From contig CAYSXI010000045.1 in assembly GCA_964434955.1 (NCBI GenBank), positions 1 through 29,745 on the forward strand: 29,745 nt of DNA, given 5' to 3'. The DNA is from JANQLU01 sp964434955. GTDB lineage: Bacteria > Planctomycetota > Planctomycetia > Pirellulales > Pirellulaceae. The notes beneath the pieces were generated by a model, which did not search any database, had not been told where the DNA came from, and saw nothing but the letters and a program-made list of their open reading frames with translations. Shown here piece by piece: positions 15,827 to 24,330 of this stretch. Position numbers and translations under genes: made by a program. Numbering within the stretch: the first letter of the stretch is position 1; each line of letters starts with the position of its first letter.

Positions 15827-16969
15827 CTACTGGATCGGCCTCGCTGATCGAATTATCTCCACCATCGCCGACTCGAGTTCGTCGACGTGCTCTTTCGTGT
15901 CGCTGGTGCTGACGGTAATAAGTCCAGGCCAGTCATTTCGAATCGCGTAGAATCGCAAGACTTCGTAATTATGGTCTTTGCTTCGTCGAAAATGCAGTTT
16001 GGTGACTTGATATTCTCCGATCTCAAGCTGGGTCACTTCGTACTTGTAATCGGCCTTCCCGCGATACATTTCAACATTCCCATTGATGCAATCCCGATTG
16101 GTTTTGTAGCGACCCGTGCCCGGCATCCAGCCGATAACAGAAACTCGCCGGCCCTTTGGCGAGTATAGTTCCGATCCGTTTTCCAAAACGTTCTCATTCT
16201 TGACCTTCAGCTGCCGACTCCAGTATTTCTGGACGACAAAAGTGAAGTCGAACTTCTCGATCATGCTTGGTTCATCAAAGGTCTCAAAATTCAATCGCGT
16301 CGACTCGCTGGCCGCCCAGGTTTTACCCGAACGCTTGGGTTTGAATTTTGCATATAGCCCATCGACCGCTTCGAAGGCTTCGGTATCCAGTTTGGCCGAT
16401 TCAAAGAATTCGCGCGAGGCCTCGGAAGTCACATCGGCCTCTTCACCCTGGGTCGAAATCACGATGGTGGTTTCGTGGGTTGCCGAGAACAACTGGTAAA
16501 CGCGGAATGTATAAAACCTTCTATTGGCATCGATCAAGCGTTCGCAGACCATTTCGATACCCTCGACATCGCCCTGCGAAACGTCTTTCTCGGTGATGAA
16601 CCGATAAGTGCCCCCCATTCGATAATTGTTTTTCACCCAAAGTTCGAAACGCGATTTTCTTTCTTCCGCATTCTGGGGAGGCTTGATGTAGGCGAAGTTG
16701 GTTTTCGCTTTGACTTTAAACGTCAAATTCCTCGTCGTGCAATTCATGTTTTCTTCGATCAAGGACGTGCCGCTCAACTTGGGTTCGTTGTGATGCACCC
16801 TCCAAGGAAACGTCAGTTCCAGGGTTCCGCCAGCTACCGTTTTGATAACCGAATCCTGCTCCTTTTTATCTTCCGAGTCTGCTTTCTTTTTTTGCTTCGA
16901 ACCGCAGCCGCATGCCATCACGACCGCAACAGCGAATAGACAGATCAACGGAAGTTTGCCGACATTCAT
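15827..16969 (-). CDS. Putative lipoprotein of unknown function
   Basis: 380 residues. The N-terminus MNVGKLPLICLFAVAVVMACGCGS is a lipoprotein signal with candidate lipobox VMAC (Cys20) or ACGC (Cys22), followed by a basic/acidic linker KQKKKADSEDKKEQDS. The rest looks like a globular beta-rich extracytoplasmic domain: repeated TFKVKAKTNFAY, YRFITEKDVS, LHFRRSKDHNYEVLRFYAIRNDWPGLITVSTSD. I recognise no domain. ATG 16969 has GAGGAC upstream at slightly long distance. It is 116 bases after ruvX on the same strand, and whether it shares a transcript is unclear. Confidence 0.75.
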   Translation of the reverse strand: MNVGKLPLICLFAVAVVMACGCGSKQKKKADSEDKKEQDSVIKTVAGGTLELTFPWRVHHNEPKLSGTSLIEENMNCTTRNLTFKVKAKTNFAYIKPPQNAEERKSRFELWVKNNYRMGGTYRFITEKDVSQGDVEGIEMVCERLIDANRRFYTFRVYQLFSATHETTIVISTQGEEADVTSEASREFFESAKLDTEAFEAVDGLYAKFKPKRSGKTWAASESTRLNFETFDEPSMIEKFDFTFVVQKYWSRQLKVKNENVLENGSELYSPKGRRVSVIGWMPGTGRYKTNRDCINGNVEMYRGKADYKYEVTQLEIGEYQVTKLHFRRSKDHNYEVLRFYAIRNDWPGLITVSTSDTKEHVDELESAMVEIIRSARPIQ

Positions 16970-17085
16970 GTTGCTTTTTTGTCCTCGCTATCCAGGAACC
17001 CAAATTCGATCTCGAAGCGTTTCCCCGGTCTTCGTTTTTGCAGAACCAATCTTGTTTGAATTCCTCGAAAGCGGCAGAGATTCTG

Positions 17086-17559
17086 TCAATCGATACTCTC
17101 GGATTGCTCGCTGTTTCGATTCGATTCCAGGTAACAGGAAAGCAGAATTTGCGCCGCAAGCTTGTCCATGCGAGCCTTGCGTTTCTTTTTCGTCAAGTTG
17201 GCGTCGAGCAAGTATTCCTCGGCGATCGCCGAGGTGAAACGCTCATCAAAAAACGCAACGGGCAAATTGGTCTTCTCTTTGAGCCATTTCCCAAACTCAC
17301 GTGCTTCGTGTGACTTTTGACTTTCGTCACCGCTCAAATGGATCGGCAGCCCAACAACCCAGCCGACCACTCTTTCTTCCTTGGCGATCGTCTTGAAGAA
17401 TTGCTCATCCAGTTTTTCGCTTCGACGTTGGTAGTTTTCCAGGGGACTGGCAATCGTTTGGGCCGGATCACAAACCGAAACTCCGATGCGAACGGTCCCG
17501 TAGTCGACTCCGCAAAGTCGCCCTTGGGTTGGTAGCGTATTGTCGGCCATGGATGACAT
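17086..17559 (-). CDS. ruvX: Putative Holliday junction resolvase / pre-16S rRNA nuclease YqgF
   Basis: 157 residues (family about 140-150). RNase H-like fold with LCGVDYGTVRIGVSVCDP (Asp19), GWVVGLPIHLSGDESQKSHEAREFG, DERFTSAIAEEYLL, and C-terminal RMDKLAAQILLSCYLE, all characteristic of YqgF/RuvX. The family matures 16S rRNA 5' ends and is suggested to cleave Holliday junctions; the latter is less well supported. The ATG at 17559 shares its first base with the TAA of the upstream lipase-like gene (TAATG), so translation is coupled; an ATG at 17550 is an alternative. It ends a minus-strand unit. Confidence 0.95.
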   Translation of the reverse strand: MSSMADNTLPTQGRLCGVDYGTVRIGVSVCDPAQTIASPLENYQRRSEKLDEQFFKTIAKEERVVGWVVGLPIHLSGDESQKSHEAREFGKWLKEKTNLPVAFFDERFTSAIAEEYLLDANLTKKKRKARMDKLAAQILLSCYLESNRNSEQSESID

Positions 17560-18440
17560 TAGGTCTTGAATTTCCCTGTGTGTAAAAACTGAATCGTTGC
17601 ATCGATCACACGTCGGTTCGACATGATGGACCCATGCAAATAGGGCCCAACCATCGTGTCCGCGGCTCCTTCCAGATCGGTTTCGCTGGTCGCAACCGTC
17701 CAGTCGTCGGTCCCCGGCAAGAATGGATTGCTGAACCATTTTAGTTTTTGTTGAGCGCCTGCAATGATCCCAAACTCAAAATACGGAGTCGCGAGCTGGC
17801 TTTTTACGGTGTCCCAGTTCCAACTAAACTCGCGGCCTCCGCGTGCTGACAATAAATTGAAGATCAAGCTGAATTTCAGCCATCTCGCCATGCGCGATCC
17901 TTGATTCGGCGGTCCCAACATCACCATCCGTCGAAAAGGCAAGTTCGACGTTCGTCGCTGACAATCATGAAGCATGCGACGAACCACCAGGTTTCCCATG
18001 CTATGACAGACGAAATCAATCGACGAAACATTTTCGAATCGCGACAGCACCTGTCGAAGCGCCTCCGCGTTTTTCGCAAGAGGTTTTCGCGTACTGCAAT
18101 AAGATAGACGTACGGGAGTGTACTCGGTTCGCCGCTCAATTTCTTTTTCAAGTCGCCACATGCTGGAACGTGTTCGAGACAAACCGTGCAGCAGGACGAC
18201 CACCGATTTAGAAGGGTATCCGATCGTGCCTTGGCCGATGGCTGAATCGAATCGCTCGCTCTGTTGGCTAAAACGTCCGCAGCTCACCAGTCGATTCCGG
18301 TGATCCACGATCCGCGCGATGTCCCCCCAGCAGAACCGCTGAAGCCGCCAGCCATCCGCCCACTGCCAATCGGTCCATAACTGCTTGCCGCCAAGCGTTG
18401 GCAAGAACCCGCGGTTCATTCGTTTATCGCTGCGGTGCAT
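17559..18440 (-). CDS. Alpha/beta-hydrolase, lipase/esterase-like
   Basis: 293 residues from ATG 18440 (TTG at 18452 would add four; a later ATG at 18419 is possible). Oxyanion loop HGLSRTRSSM at about residue 85, nucleophile motif FVCHSMGN with Ser147, where the first Gly of GxSxG is Cys as in some esterases. Candidate acid GTDDW and His in YLHGSIMSN follow in the right order near the C-terminus. It is 21 bases after manC and overlaps ruvX. No signal peptide, so presumably cytoplasmic. Substrate unknown; its operon with sugar-nucleotide enzymes could be incidental. Confidence 0.85.
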   Translation of the reverse strand: MHRSDKRMNRGFLPTLGGKQLWTDWQWADGWRLQRFCWGDIARIVDHRNRLVSCGRFSQQSERFDSAIGQGTIGYPSKSVVVLLHGLSRTRSSMWRLEKEIERRTEYTPVRLSYCSTRKPLAKNAEALRQVLSRFENVSSIDFVCHSMGNLVVRRMLHDCQRRTSNLPFRRMVMLGPPNQGSRMARWLKFSLIFNLLSARGGREFSWNWDTVKSQLATPYFEFGIIAGAQQKLKWFSNPFLPGTDDWTVATSETDLEGAADTMVGPYLHGSIMSNRRVIDATIQFLHTGKFKT

Positions 18441-18461
18441 ATTCCAAAGCAAACTCGATTG

Positions 18462-19547
18462 CTACAGGTATTGGCTCCAACCCTTGGACTCCAACTGGGC
18501 AACGATCTGCTTGACGTCGGCCTCTGATTCTTTGTCGACCACGATCGTTGCATCGTCCGTGCGTACAACAATGCAATTCTTCATTCCGACGAGCGCCACC
18601 AGATGATCCCCGGCGTTTTCATTTCGCACGATGCAGTTGGAAGAATTGATGGTTAATTGATTGCCGACGAGAGTATTCTGTTCTTCATCCTGTCCGACAA
18701 GACCCTCGAGCGCCGTCCAATTGCCAACGTCGTTCCATTCAAAGGGAGCTTCGATAACACAAACGGGTTCGTATCGCTCCATGACTGCAAAGTCAATCGA
18801 CTTGCCTTCGATGGCCTCGAATTCTCGCGCCAACACTGCTTCAAACGAATCGTCACCGATGGCGGCTGCAATCTGGTCGATGTGCGCGGCCATTTCGGGT
18901 TCAAAACGACGAAGCGCATCGAGAATTGTTCTTGCTTTCCAAACAAAGATTCCGGAATTCCAGTAGAAATTGCCCGAATCCACAAAGTTCTTTGCGGTTT
19001 CCAAATCCGGCTTTTCCCGAAAACGTTCAACCAGGAACGCGTGCTCGCCGGAACTGGTTTCCAACTCACCGCCTCGCTCGATGTATCCAAATACGGTTGC
19101 CGGGTAGTTGGGTTTGATCCCAAAGGTAATGACTCTTGATGGATCTTCTTCGACCAAGTCAGCTGCAAACTGAATGGCTTGCTGAAACTGTTCGTCAGAC
19201 CGTATCACGTGATCGGATGGCATTACGATCATGGTGCCATCCGGGTCGCTTGCAGCAACCAAAGCCGCTGCCAGACCAATGCATGGAGCAGTGTCTCTTT
19301 TACAGGGCTCACCGATAATTGATTCGGAAGGAACGTCGGGGAGTTGCTCACGAATTTTGTCGACCAGCCTTTCGTTGGTGAGAACACGGACGTTTTCCGG
19401 GGGAACGGAACTGCCAAGCCGCGAAACGGTCGATTGAATCATCGTTGGCCCGCCCGTCAATGAAAGCAGTTGTTTCGGTTGATCGGCACGACTCGCTGGC
19501 CAAAATCGCGTGCCGGCTCCTCCGGCCATGATGATTGCGTGTATCAC
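18462..19547 (-). CDS. manC: Mannose-1-phosphate guanylyltransferase
   Basis: 361 residues from GTG at 19547, chosen because AGAGGGA lies five bases upstream and the family pattern IMAGGAGTRFWPASR begins within seven residues. It makes GDP-mannose from GTP and mannose-1-phosphate. Family motifs: PKQLLSLTGG, EPCKRDTAPCIGLAAALV, VMPSDHVI, IKPNYPATVFGYIERG, NSGIFVWKARTIL, IDFAVMERYEPV, and FEWNDVGNW. No C-terminal phosphomannose isomerase domain, so this is the single-domain form. The gene is 19 bases downstream of a UDP-sugar pyrophosphorylase gene, a plausible nucleotide-sugar unit. The symbol follows common use and could also be written gmp. Confidence 0.93.
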   Translation of the reverse strand: MIHAIIMAGGAGTRFWPASRADQPKQLLSLTGGPTMIQSTVSRLGSSVPPENVRVLTNERLVDKIREQLPDVPSESIIGEPCKRDTAPCIGLAAALVAASDPDGTMIVMPSDHVIRSDEQFQQAIQFAADLVEEDPSRVITFGIKPNYPATVFGYIERGGELETSSGEHAFLVERFREKPDLETAKNFVDSGNFYWNSGIFVWKARTILDALRRFEPEMAAHIDQIAAAIGDDSFEAVLAREFEAIEGKSIDFAVMERYEPVCVIEAPFEWNDVGNWTALEGLVGQDEEQNTLVGNQLTINSSNCIVRNENAGDHLVALVGMKNCIVVRTDDATIVVDKESEADVKQIVAQLESKGWSQYL

Positions 19548-19566
19548 AAGTCCCTCTTGGACAAAG

Positions 19567-20964
19567 TTACTGAAAATAAGTCGGTTCAATGACCGTATTG
19601 GTTTCGATAATCTTTCGCCCCAGGTGTTTCTCATTGAAGGCAAACAGGGGGCTGATCTCGACTTGCACATCTGGTTCGACATGGACACCAATCCCGTCCA
19701 ACCAACGTCGATACAAATCCATCATTGCGGACTGGGTGGTTTCCGGCGTTTCTGTTTCCGCGGGAGCTGCGTTTTTAACGGCCGCGAAACCGTCTCGAGG
19801 AAGTACCTCGACGGCCAGCGCATTCTGAGCAAATGGAAGCAAGTCAAAAATGAACTTTTCGAACTTGATTGCGTTCGGCTCGCCTGGTTCAACCGCGTTT
19901 CCAAGGTCGTCAACAAAGGGGACTTTCTTGCTGGCTTGATGATATGGCAGGCTTTCTGGCTGGCCAATCATTCGTTCCAGGAATTTGGTTTCAAAAACGT
20001 GAACGGCGATACTTCCGGCCCACAGTTTTAGTTTCCCTTCGGCATCGGTTTGCTTCGCGTAGGCTTCGGGAAGATCACTGTATTCAATGATCTGAATTTT
20101 GCCGTCCAATGAAACGACGTTTCCGACTTTCTGCGTTGCAGCGATCTTCCTCACAACCTGAGAAGTCATTTCCGACTTTAATTGATGGTGGTATCCCAGT
20201 GTAAGCGCATCGCAAACCTGGAGCAGCGGATTGTCGATTTGGCCATAGAATATCGACTCGATCCCTTTTGATTTGAGCAACTCCAGGCAACCATGGTCGC
20301 TAAACGCCTGGACCATTCCACCGTGCCCGTTAGGACTTGCGAATAGCCGCCCCTTTGACTCGAGTAGCAGTTTCCCGGTTTCCGAATCGACGGCAGGCAT
20401 CGTTCCCTGGCAGAAAACCACACATTGATCTTCCGCCAAACCAAAACGCTTATTGGCTGTCAGGTATTCGATGGTTTCGTCATGCGTGGCCGGGCTGGTC
20501 ATGATCAAAACCGGAATCGCGGTTTCATAAAAGTCGCTGGCGCCAATGACTTTCTCGATCAACAGTTGAAGCAACGTTTTTTGGGAAAGCGGGCCGATCG
20601 GATAGAGCCCCTTGGGCTTGTCAAAGCCGAGCCGGGTCCCCTGCCCTCCAGCAACCAGAATCTGTGCCACTTTCCCGGCGCGAAGCAACCTCTCGCCTTC
20701 CCGGGTCGCCTCGGCGCGAGAAATGCCCGAATGCTCGCGTTCCAATTCAATTGCCGGCGCTGGCTCAGCTCTGGCTGAAAGTGAATCCCAGTCAACGGAT
20801 TTCACTCCGGAAACATTTAACGATTGAACCCAATTCCAATCGACCTTCAACAGTTGTTTCTCGAAACGGATTTGGCTTTCCTCATCCAACTCATCCCAGT
20901 AGCGAATCACGCTTTCCTGGTCTGCGGAACGAATCCGATCCATTAGGTCCTGGTTGATTTCCAT
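19567..20964 (-). CDS. UDP-sugar pyrophosphorylase, UAP1-like (UDPGP family)
   Basis: 465 residues. The nucleotide-binding signature is ILVAGGQGTRLGFDKPKGL at about 102-120. The later blocks VFCQGTMPAVD, FASPNGHGGMVQAF, IFYGQIDNPLLQVCD and GNVVSLDGKIQIIEYSDLPEA align, by eye, with eukaryote-type UDP-N-acetylglucosamine pyrophosphorylase rather than bacterial GlmU/GalU. Such genes are annotated as UTP-glucose-1-phosphate or UDP-HexNAc uridylyltransferase in planctomycetes. Expected reaction: UTP plus sugar-1-phosphate to UDP-sugar; the sugar is not certain. It lies first or second in a minus-strand unit before manC (19 bases). No special symbol given, since glmU or galU would be wrong. Confidence 0.9.
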   Translation of the reverse strand: MEINQDLMDRIRSADQESVIRYWDELDEESQIRFEKQLLKVDWNWVQSLNVSGVKSVDWDSLSARAEPAPAIELEREHSGISRAEATREGERLLRAGKVAQILVAGGQGTRLGFDKPKGLYPIGPLSQKTLLQLLIEKVIGASDFYETAIPVLIMTSPATHDETIEYLTANKRFGLAEDQCVVFCQGTMPAVDSETGKLLLESKGRLFASPNGHGGMVQAFSDHGCLELLKSKGIESIFYGQIDNPLLQVCDALTLGYHHQLKSEMTSQVVRKIAATQKVGNVVSLDGKIQIIEYSDLPEAYAKQTDAEGKLKLWAGSIAVHVFETKFLERMIGQPESLPYHQASKKVPFVDDLGNAVEPGEPNAIKFEKFIFDLLPFAQNALAVEVLPRDGFAAVKNAAPAETETPETTQSAMMDLYRRWLDGIGVHVEPDVQVEISPLFAFNEKHLGRKIIETNTVIEPTYFQ

Positions 20965-21006
20965 CTTACTTTGGCAAAAAAATTCAGAGTTTCTCGATGT
21001 GTCAGC

Positions 21007-21864
21007 TTATCCCGCTTTTGCCAATGCCTGATGCTCTGGCTCGGTGATCGTAAACTCAAAAAGAAGTTCCGTCTTCTCCGTTGCCGCTTGATCAAGGGCA
21101 ATCTCGGCACGAATTCCAAATCGCGAAGATTGGGTTACGCGCACCTTCGCATCAGGACCTTCCACCTGAAGGACTTCGGTTGTTGGCTCTCTCTCAAGGG
21201 CCGGATGAAGCGGAACATGAATGACATCAGATTTTTGCTCCGCTGAAAAATGATGTCGCACGTAGGCAGTCACCATCGAACGGTTGTCAATTTTGGTGTG
21301 TACCACTTGGCGAGTCACATCCATGGGAAATGTTTCGTCTTCGAAACCTTCGTTTTCCGAATCGGTCATTGACGACAGGGGTTCCAAAACCACTTCGCGC
21401 GACGAACCAAGATCGTTTTCCGGCACGGCACGCTGCGAAAGTGCGTGAGAATAAATGGTTGGCAACAGGAAAGCCAAGGCAACAAAACCAATGGCAAGTG
21501 ACCAGTGAGTTGCTAGGGAAAGGACCACCGTCCATCCGATCAGAACCGAGTAGAACACGATTGACCGGTGACCTCGGTTTTCTTCCCGATCATTTTCAAA
21601 TGAAATCAGAACCAAATCGTCGTAGCGGCAGAGCAGTGAGAATCCGCAAAGCAATGCAAGAGAAGCCAGGCCAATGACGACGAAGGTCGTGCTTTCCAGC
21701 CGACTTCCGACCGTCACCAAGTACTGGAAAATTGCGATTCCCAGGACGCACGCGGATCCGGCATGCATCGTAAGTGCCAAAATGCGTTTGGCAGTAATTG
21801 ACGTGACCATCGTCAAAAATGTTGACATCCATTTCATGCCAATGCTTCTTTCCAAACCGCCCAT
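21007..21864 (-). CDS. Integral membrane protein with cytoplasmic C-terminal domain, unknown
   Basis: 285 residues. Four hydrophobic segments at about 30-50 (ALTMHAGSACVLGIAIFQY), 60-80 (FVVIGLASLALLCGFSLL), 104-120 and 121-140, then a soluble half of about 145 residues with beta-like pattern and no motif I know. ATG 21864 is preferred; others at codon 10 and 13 (MKWMSTF) are possible. It is 42 bases upstream of the UAP1-like gene on the same strand, so could be the first gene of that unit. No name can be given. Confidence 0.7.
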   Translation of the reverse strand: MGGLERSIGMKWMSTFLTMVTSITAKRILALTMHAGSACVLGIAIFQYLVTVGSRLESTTFVVIGLASLALLCGFSLLCRYDDLVLISFENDREENRGHRSIVFYSVLIGWTVVLSLATHWSLAIGFVALAFLLPTIYSHALSQRAVPENDLGSSREVVLEPLSSMTDSENEGFEDETFPMDVTRQVVHTKIDNRSMVTAYVRHHFSAEQKSDVIHVPLHPALEREPTTEVLQVEGPDAKVRVTQSSRFGIRAEIALDQAATEKTELLFEFTITEPEHQALAKAG

Positions 21865-21986
21865 CTGATAATTTGGATAGAATAGAAAATCCGTCGAATT
21901 GAATAAATGTCAATTTGGTGGGCCAGCAGCCAATTCAGGCAATTCTCAGGTCAAACAACTATCCAACTTGAACATAGGACCCTTCC

Positions 21987-22718
21987 ATGAAATTCTCGGC
22001 GATTCGATCTCATAAGCTCAATCTGGCAGTCCTGGCATTGCTGGCTGTTCTTTTCCCGTTTTCCGTTTGCGGACAGGAATCAACAAATGATGAGGGCTTC
22101 GAGAAGATTTTCGACGGCAAATCACTGGAAGGCTGGTCGGGCGACGAATCCATTTGGTCAGTCAAGGACGGAGTCATCGTTGGCAAAACCACCAAGGACA
22201 AGCCGCTCAAGCAAAACACCTTCCTGATTTTCAAAGGTGATCCGATCGAAGATTTTGAACTGCGGCTCAAATTCAAAGCCACGGGAAACCGGGCCAATTC
22301 GGGTATCCAATTCCGAAGCAAAGACATGGGAAAATTTGTCGTCGGCGGATACCAGGCAGATATCGATATCACCGGCCGATTTATCGGAATTCTTTACGAA
22401 GAACGTGGACGAGGCATCCTTGCCCAGCGCGGTGAAAAAGTTGAACGAACCGAAGAAGGCAAGAAAAAGAAACTCGGCAAGACACTCGATGAAGAAGAGT
22501 TCAAGTCAAAGGTCGACCTCGAAGGCTGGAATGAATATGTCGTCATCGCCAAAGGCAATCATATCATTCAAAAAATCAATGGTCTCACGACCGTCGACTT
22601 TACTGACAACGAGTCCAAGAAAGCCAGCAGCAAGGGAATCCTTGCGCTTCAATGCCACGTTGGACCGCCGATGTCCATCGAGTTCAAAGACATTCAATTG
22701 AAGCGGATTGAGAAATAA
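21987..22718 (+). CDS. Secreted DUF1080 (3-keto-disaccharide hydrolase-type) protein
   Basis: 243 residues. Signal peptide with core LAVLALLAVLFPFSVCGQE. The family signature FEKIFDGKSLEGWSGDESIWSVKDGVIVGKT begins at residue about 38, and the concanavalin-type jelly-roll motifs LRLKFKATGNRANSGIQFRS and GGYQADI follow, then GWNEYVVIAKGNHIIQKINGLTTVDFTD and MSIEFKDIQLKRI. This matches DUF1080/PF06439, which is greatly expanded in planctomycetes and associated with polysaccharide or glycoside degradation in the periplasm. Ribosome site AGGA a few bases before ATG. Single gene. Confidence 0.93.
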   Translation: MKFSAIRSHKLNLAVLALLAVLFPFSVCGQESTNDEGFEKIFDGKSLEGWSGDESIWSVKDGVIVGKTTKDKPLKQNTFLIFKGDPIEDFELRLKFKATGNRANSGIQFRSKDMGKFVVGGYQADIDITGRFIGILYEERGRGILAQRGEKVERTEEGKKKKLGKTLDEEEFKSKVDLEGWNEYVVIAKGNHIIQKINGLTTVDFTDNESKKASSKGILALQCHVGPPMSIEFKDIQLKRIEK

Positions 22719-22721
22719 AAC

Positions 22722-22740
22722 GCGGCGGATTTCCCGCCGC
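22722..22740. terminator. GC-rich hairpin after the DUF1080 gene
   Basis: Arms GCGGCGG / CCGCCGC (22722-22728 / 22734-22740), 5-base loop, directly after the stop codon. There is no T-run on the plus strand; on the minus strand the sequence after the hairpin is T-rich. Probably a transcription-blocking or mRNA-stabilising stem for the plus-strand gene. Confidence 0.5.
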
Positions 22741-22765
22741 ATCAACTCATCATCCGATCTCACCA

Positions 22766-22798
22766 TGCGCCACGCTGGCCTGCCTTGAGCGTGGCGCA
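22766..22798. repeat. Perfect inverted repeat (11-bp arms, 11-base loop)
   Basis: TGCGCCACGCT at 22766-22776 and AGCGTGGCGCA at 22788-22798 are exact complements. No T-run follows. Located 47 bases after the DUF1080 stop, in the 263-base gap before the next gene. Could be a second terminator-like stem or a protein-binding site. Confidence 0.8.
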
Positions 22799-22981
22799 GT
22801 CTGGTTGATCCGCAAAGTTTGCCAAACTGACCAACTTTTATTGATCAGTAAAACGTGCAATTTGTGCGCTCCGACTGTCGTAACGATTATCGGAATTCGA
22901 TCAATTACGAGGACGAATGATTGTCTTGAAAACCTCGCTTGTCGTCTTCCACTTCGAATCGTCTCAAAGGAATGAGTCACG

Positions 22982-24181
22982 ATGAAGGTCTTTGTCCTTT
23001 CACTTGTCAGTCGGCCGCTTGAAGCGTTGGTCGTTTTTACCCTCATTGCGGCCGTCGTTTGCGGAACCGTGTTTGTCTTCCAGGGTGGTGCGGAGCCCGC
23101 CACCCAACCGGCGACGCTGGATCGCCGGATACCCCAATCGATCGAGTTGAACGAAGACGACATTTTGAGCCTTCGTATCGAACGCAAGTCGAATCCCATT
23201 GTCTTCCAACCGCCCACCGGCCAATTCGTGGTGATCGAAAAAGCAGCCACGAAAACCCCACCTGAAAATTTAATCGCCCATCAAACAAAGACCCCATCGC
23301 CGAACAACGAGCAGCCGAACAACGAGCAGCCGAACAACGAGCAGCCGAGTGAGCCTTCGCTGGTAATGCCGCGAAATGACGAAGTCGCCCAAGGTTCGCT
23401 CTCCGAGTCCAAAGACAAAGTCGCCAGCGACAAACCGGTGATGAAGATCAACGGCGTTGATTTTCAAATCCCGATTCAAAACAGAACGCGTAACGAAATC
23501 CAAACGGTCGAGATTGCTCGGCAACCTAAGGCATCAGGAATCGGTTTGACCATCGATGGCGTGAAGCTCGCTAAACTGAGTGAACCGATTCGTCCGCCGG
23601 TCGATCAGGACTTCGAGCCCCAAGCTTCTACGGACAATCGGGAATTCAAATCCCGAGAATTGCCGGTGGATTCGAAAGATTTGTCGGAGCCAGGTACATC
23701 GGGGCAGTTTCAAATAAATGGACAATTTCAGAACGAGCAATCGCTTGCAGATGCGAGCACCAATCAGAGTGAAATCTCAACGGCCCATCGCCCTGGCTTC
23801 GAGCACTCGACTCAAAAAACGACTGAATTCAAAGTCGCTGAGCCTTCGCCTTCCAGCATCAACTCCCATCGACAGGCCGAACTGGACAGCTCAATTGCTG
23901 AAATGAAGCCGGCAACCAACGACCGCTTGAATTCAAAATCGCCCCCTTCCGGCCAATTCGCACCCCATTCCATTGCGAACACTGCTGTGACACACACGGA
24001 CAATGCCAAGGCCGCGGTCGCAAACAAAGACTTCGCGCGTCCCCGATTGCAGAAAACGACGGCTGCCAAAGGGAGAGTGAGCGTCGCAAAACGGGAAGTC
24101 TATGATCCGGCGGCGGAACGACTGCGACACAGCAGCTTGTTTGGGCCTCGCCAAAAACGACGATTCCGATTTGGCTTTTGA
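22982..24181 (+). CDS. Membrane-anchored low-complexity protein, unknown
   Basis: 399 residues. One N-terminal membrane segment at about 10-34 (SRPLEALVVFTLIAAVVCGTVFVF), then a long Pro/Ser/Asn/Glu/Thr-rich stretch that seems disordered, with a PNNEQ triplet repeat at about 107-121 encoded by three exact 15-base units. A slightly more ordered block near VMKINGVDFQIPIQNRTRNEI lies at about 153-180. The C-terminus ends RHSSLFGPRQKRRFRFGF, strongly basic. AAGGA lies 10 bases before the ATG. No family recognised. Confidence 0.7.
   Translation: MKVFVLSLVSRPLEALVVFTLIAAVVCGTVFVFQGGAEPATQPATLDRRIPQSIELNEDDILSLRIERKSNPIVFQPPTGQFVVIEKAATKTPPENLIAHQTKTPSPNNEQPNNEQPNNEQPSEPSLVMPRNDEVAQGSLSESKDKVASDKPVMKINGVDFQIPIQNRTRNEIQTVEIARQPKASGIGLTIDGVKLAKLSEPIRPPVDQDFEPQASTDNREFKSRELPVDSKDLSEPGTSGQFQINGQFQNEQSLADASTNQSEISTAHRPGFEHSTQKTTEFKVAEPSPSSINSHRQAELDSSIAEMKPATNDRLNSKSPPSGQFAPHSIANTAVTHTDNAKAAVANKDFARPRLQKTTAAKGRVSVAKREVYDPAAERLRHSSLFGPRQKRRFRFGF
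23300..23344. repeat. Three exact 15-bp tandem repeats within the low-complexity gene
   Basis: Unit CCGAACAACGAGCAG repeated at 23300-23314, 23315-23329 and 23330-23344, encoding (PNNEQ)x3. In-frame, so it changes only the linker length. Confidence 0.85.
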
Positions 24182-24281
24182 GTCGACATCGGATCGTGCC
24201 CCTACAATCGACACAATCGGATTGACTTCCGATCGGCGCTCCAACGACTTTCGCAGGTTCAAGCAATTGTCCGAAGGCACC

Positions 24282-24324
24282 AAGCACGGAAAGCTATCTT
24301 TCTTCGAAGCTTTCCATCGTGCTT
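24282..24324. repeat. Imperfect inverted repeat ahead of the HTTM-pair operon
   Basis: Left arm AAGCACGGAAAGC (24282-24294) pairs with GCTTTCC-ATC-GTGCTT (24309-24324), that is 13 base pairs interrupted by a 3-base ATC bulge, loop of 14 bases. It ends 6 bases before the ATG at 24331 and covers an alternative GTG start at 24319. No T-run follows. Confidence 0.75.
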
Positions 24325-24330
24325 AATGCC

